Source: Flavobacteriales bacterium UBA3442 (GTDB taxonomy: Bacteria; Bacteroidota; Bacteroidia; Flavobacteriales; Schleiferiaceae). Taken from it: a stretch of 17,407 nt of DNA. Positions 15,979 to 17,407 of this stretch are shown piece after piece. A program made the translations under genes and the position numbers. The notes beneath the pieces were generated by a model. The model was given only the letters and a program-made list of their open reading frames with translations. It was not told where the DNA came from and made no database searches. How positions within the stretch are numbered: position 1 is the stretch's first letter; each line of letters opens with the position of its first letter. Location: assembly GCA_002378565.1 (NCBI GenBank), contig DFSH01000002.1, forward strand, positions 678 to 18,084, in the 5' to 3' direction.

Positions 15979-16701
15979 ATGGGAAAGCTCCTATTGATAC
16001 CGACCCCTATTGGCAACCTTGGCGACATCACCGTTCGCGGCAAGGAGGCATTGGCTGAGGCTGACTGCATTTATGCAGAGGACACTCGGACATCCAGGAA
16101 ACTGTTGAACCTGCTTGGTATTCAGGGCACATTGCGGTCCTTTCACATGCACAACGAACATGATACCGTGGATCAAGTTATAGCTAGTATTCAGTCATCT
16201 CAGGGCCATGTGGCCTTGATCAGTGACGCTGGAACTCCTGGCATCAGTGACCCGGGGTTTTTGCTGGTTCGCGCTTGCATTGAAGCCGGGATTCAAGTGG
16301 AGTCCCTGCCGGGTGCAACGGCCATCATTCCAGCCCTTGTTGGCAGTGGCATCCCCTGTGATCGGTTTGTTTTTGAGGGATTCCTTCCCGTGAAAAAGGG
16401 TCGTAAAAAACGCATTGAATCCTGGGTTGGTGAGATGCGGACACTGGCATTTTACGAGTCGCCACACCGCATTGCTAAAAGCCTCAAGGAATGTGCTGAG
16501 GCGATGGGTCCAGACAGGGAGGCTTGTGTGGCAAGAGAAATCAGCAAACTGTTTGAGACCTTTCATCGCGGAACCTTGGCGGAGCTAGCTGAGCATTTCT
16601 CCCAGCACAAGGCTAAAGGGGAAATGGTTGTGGTCATTGCAGGCGCCAGGGCCAAGGCAAAAACAAGCAAATCATCATCAACCCAGGAGACACGCACATG
16701 A
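15979..16701 (+). CDS. rsmI: 16S rRNA (cytidine1402-2'-O)-methyltransferase
   Basis: The product (240 aa) 2'-O-methylates C1402 in the ribosomal P site, using SAM. Family blocks are LIPTPIGNLGDITVRG (6-21), AEDTRTSRKLL (33-43), SFHMHNEHD (54-62), LISDAGTPGISDPG (80-93), LPGATAIIPALVGSGIP and FEGFLPVKKGRKKR, then FYESPHRI. It is shorter than the E. coli enzyme and ends in a Lys/Thr/Ser-rich tail, so the C-terminal extra region is missing, as is usual in this phylum. The ATG follows the preceding TAA directly. Its TGA overlaps the next start as ATGA (16698-16701). Confidence 0.97.
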   Translation: MGKLLLIPTPIGNLGDITVRGKEALAEADCIYAEDTRTSRKLLNLLGIQGTLRSFHMHNEHDTVDQVIASIQSSQGHVALISDAGTPGISDPGFLLVRACIEAGIQVESLPGATAIIPALVGSGIPCDRFVFEGFLPVKKGRKKRIESWVGEMRTLAFYESPHRIAKSLKECAEAMGPDREACVAREISKLFETFHRGTLAELAEHFSQHKAKGEMVVVIAGARAKAKTSKSSSTQETRT

Positions 16702-17407
16702 ACCTGCACAGTCAACAACAAAAAACCTGGGCTGAGTGGACCATGACCCCTGAACAGCCTCTGATCATTGCCGGTCCCTGCAGCGCAGAGTCGGAAGATC
16801 AAGTGATGGCCATTGCCATCGATTTATGCAAATCTGGTCACGCATCCATTTACCGTGCTGGGGTTTGGAAGCCTCGCACACGACCTGGGGGCTTTGACGG
16901 CATGGGGAAGATTGCATTGGAGTGGCTGGTTAACATGCGAGAAGCTACTGGCATGCCCTTCATGATTGAGGTGGCGAGCAAGGAGCATGTGGAAGCAGCC
17001 ATCAACGCAGGGGTGGATGCCATTTGGATCGGTGCACGCACCACCGTGAACCCCTTTTATGTACAAGACATTGCACAAGCCATTCAAGGTCATGACATCC
17101 CCGTCATGGTCAAAAACCCCATCCATGCAGATGTAGGCCTGTGGTTAGGCGCCATTGAGCGATTGGAGAAAGTTGGATGCACTCAGATTGCTGCCGTGCA
17201 TCGCGGGTTCTTTGACAGCCACAGCGCACCCTACCGCAATGACCCCAAATGGGAAATCAGCTTTGAGCTCAGGCGCCTTGCTCCTGACCTGCCAATCATC
17301 TGTGACCCCAGCCACATTGCGGGCAAGCGTAGCCTTGTTTCACAGGTTGCACAAACTGCCATGGACGTTGGGATGGACGGTCTGATGGTGGAAGTGCATT
17401 CTGACCC
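16698..17407 (+). CDS. 3-deoxy-7-phosphoheptulonate (DAHP) synthase, 5' part; probably bifunctional with chorismate mutase
   Basis: The frame runs off the window after 236 codons, so the 3' end is not seen. DAHP synthase joins phosphoenolpyruvate and erythrose-4-phosphate in the first step of aromatic amino acid synthesis. The motifs are clear: IIAGPCSAES (23-32), YRAGVWKPRTRPGGF (52-66), FMIEVASKEHVEAA, DAIWIGARTTVNPF, MVKNPI, AAVHRGFFDS and ICDPSHIAGKRSL. This is the type I-beta (KDO8P-synthase-like) form. In Bacteroidota it is usually fused to a C-terminal type II chorismate mutase, which would lie beyond the window; that fusion is an expectation only. The ATG overlaps the rsmI stop by four bases, so the three genes form an operon. 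Confidence 0.93.
   Translation, partial: MNLHSQQQKTWAEWTMTPEQPLIIAGPCSAESEDQVMAIAIDLCKSGHASIYRAGVWKPRTRPGGFDGMGKIALEWLVNMREATGMPFMIEVASKEHVEAAINAGVDAIWIGARTTVNPFYVQDIAQAIQGHDIPVMVKNPIHADVGLWLGAIERLEKVGCTQIAAVHRGFFDSHSAPYRNDPKWEISFELRRLAPDLPIICDPSHIAGKRSLVSQVAQTAMDVGMDGLMVEVHSD

Overview
The window is an ordinary, gene-dense stretch of chromosome (about 17.4 kb, no mobile elements, no tRNA/rRNA, no gene-free stretch over 300 bases). It most likely comes from a member of the Bacteroidota, perhaps a Flavobacteriales-like lineage with unusually high G+C (roughly half by eye). The evidence is: two SusC-less TonB-dependent receptors; an atpD-atpC pair detached from the rest of the ATP synthase operon, with a short epsilon subunit; the block DUF4271 - uroporphyrinogen-III synthase - rnpA; tdk-alr; a DAHP synthase of the Bacteroidota bifunctional type; and TAnnTTTG-type (sigma-A of Bacteroidota) -7 boxes in front of several genes. 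Family calls rest on recognition of motifs, not on database searches.

Layout. (1) 1-1807: the 3' end of metK converges on ahcY, so two steps of the S-adenosylmethionine cycle share a palindromic terminator. (2) 1826-5375: divergent from ahcY is a 401-residue protein that appears to fuse a Sfp-type 4'-phosphopantetheinyl transferase to a NadR-like ribosyl-nucleoside kinase. Its last eight codons and stop codon are built from the beginning of a TPP riboswitch (thi-box). The thi-box leads into a 747-residue TonB-dependent receptor, probably an outer-membrane thiamine receptor. (3) 5380-7101: ribF (minus strand) and a divergent multipass membrane protein. (4) 7155-8940: atpD-atpC with its own promoter box and a strong terminator. 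(5) 8953-12627: a second TonB receptor, a DUF4271-like membrane protein, hemD-like and rnpA, tightly packed with 4-nt start/stop overlaps. (6) 12585-15378 (minus): tdk-alr-O-antigen-ligase-like protein, also overlapping; its last gene runs 43 bp tail-to-tail into rnpA. (7) 15436-17407: divergent from tdk, a conserved-looking hypothetical protein, rsmI and the start of a DAHP synthase, with zero spacing or 4-nt overlap.

The part most worth a second look is 1826-5375: a rare-looking fusion, a riboswitch that doubles as coding sequence, an apparently shortened pyrophosphate-binding internal loop in that riboswitch, and no PnuT-type inner-membrane transporter next to the receptor.
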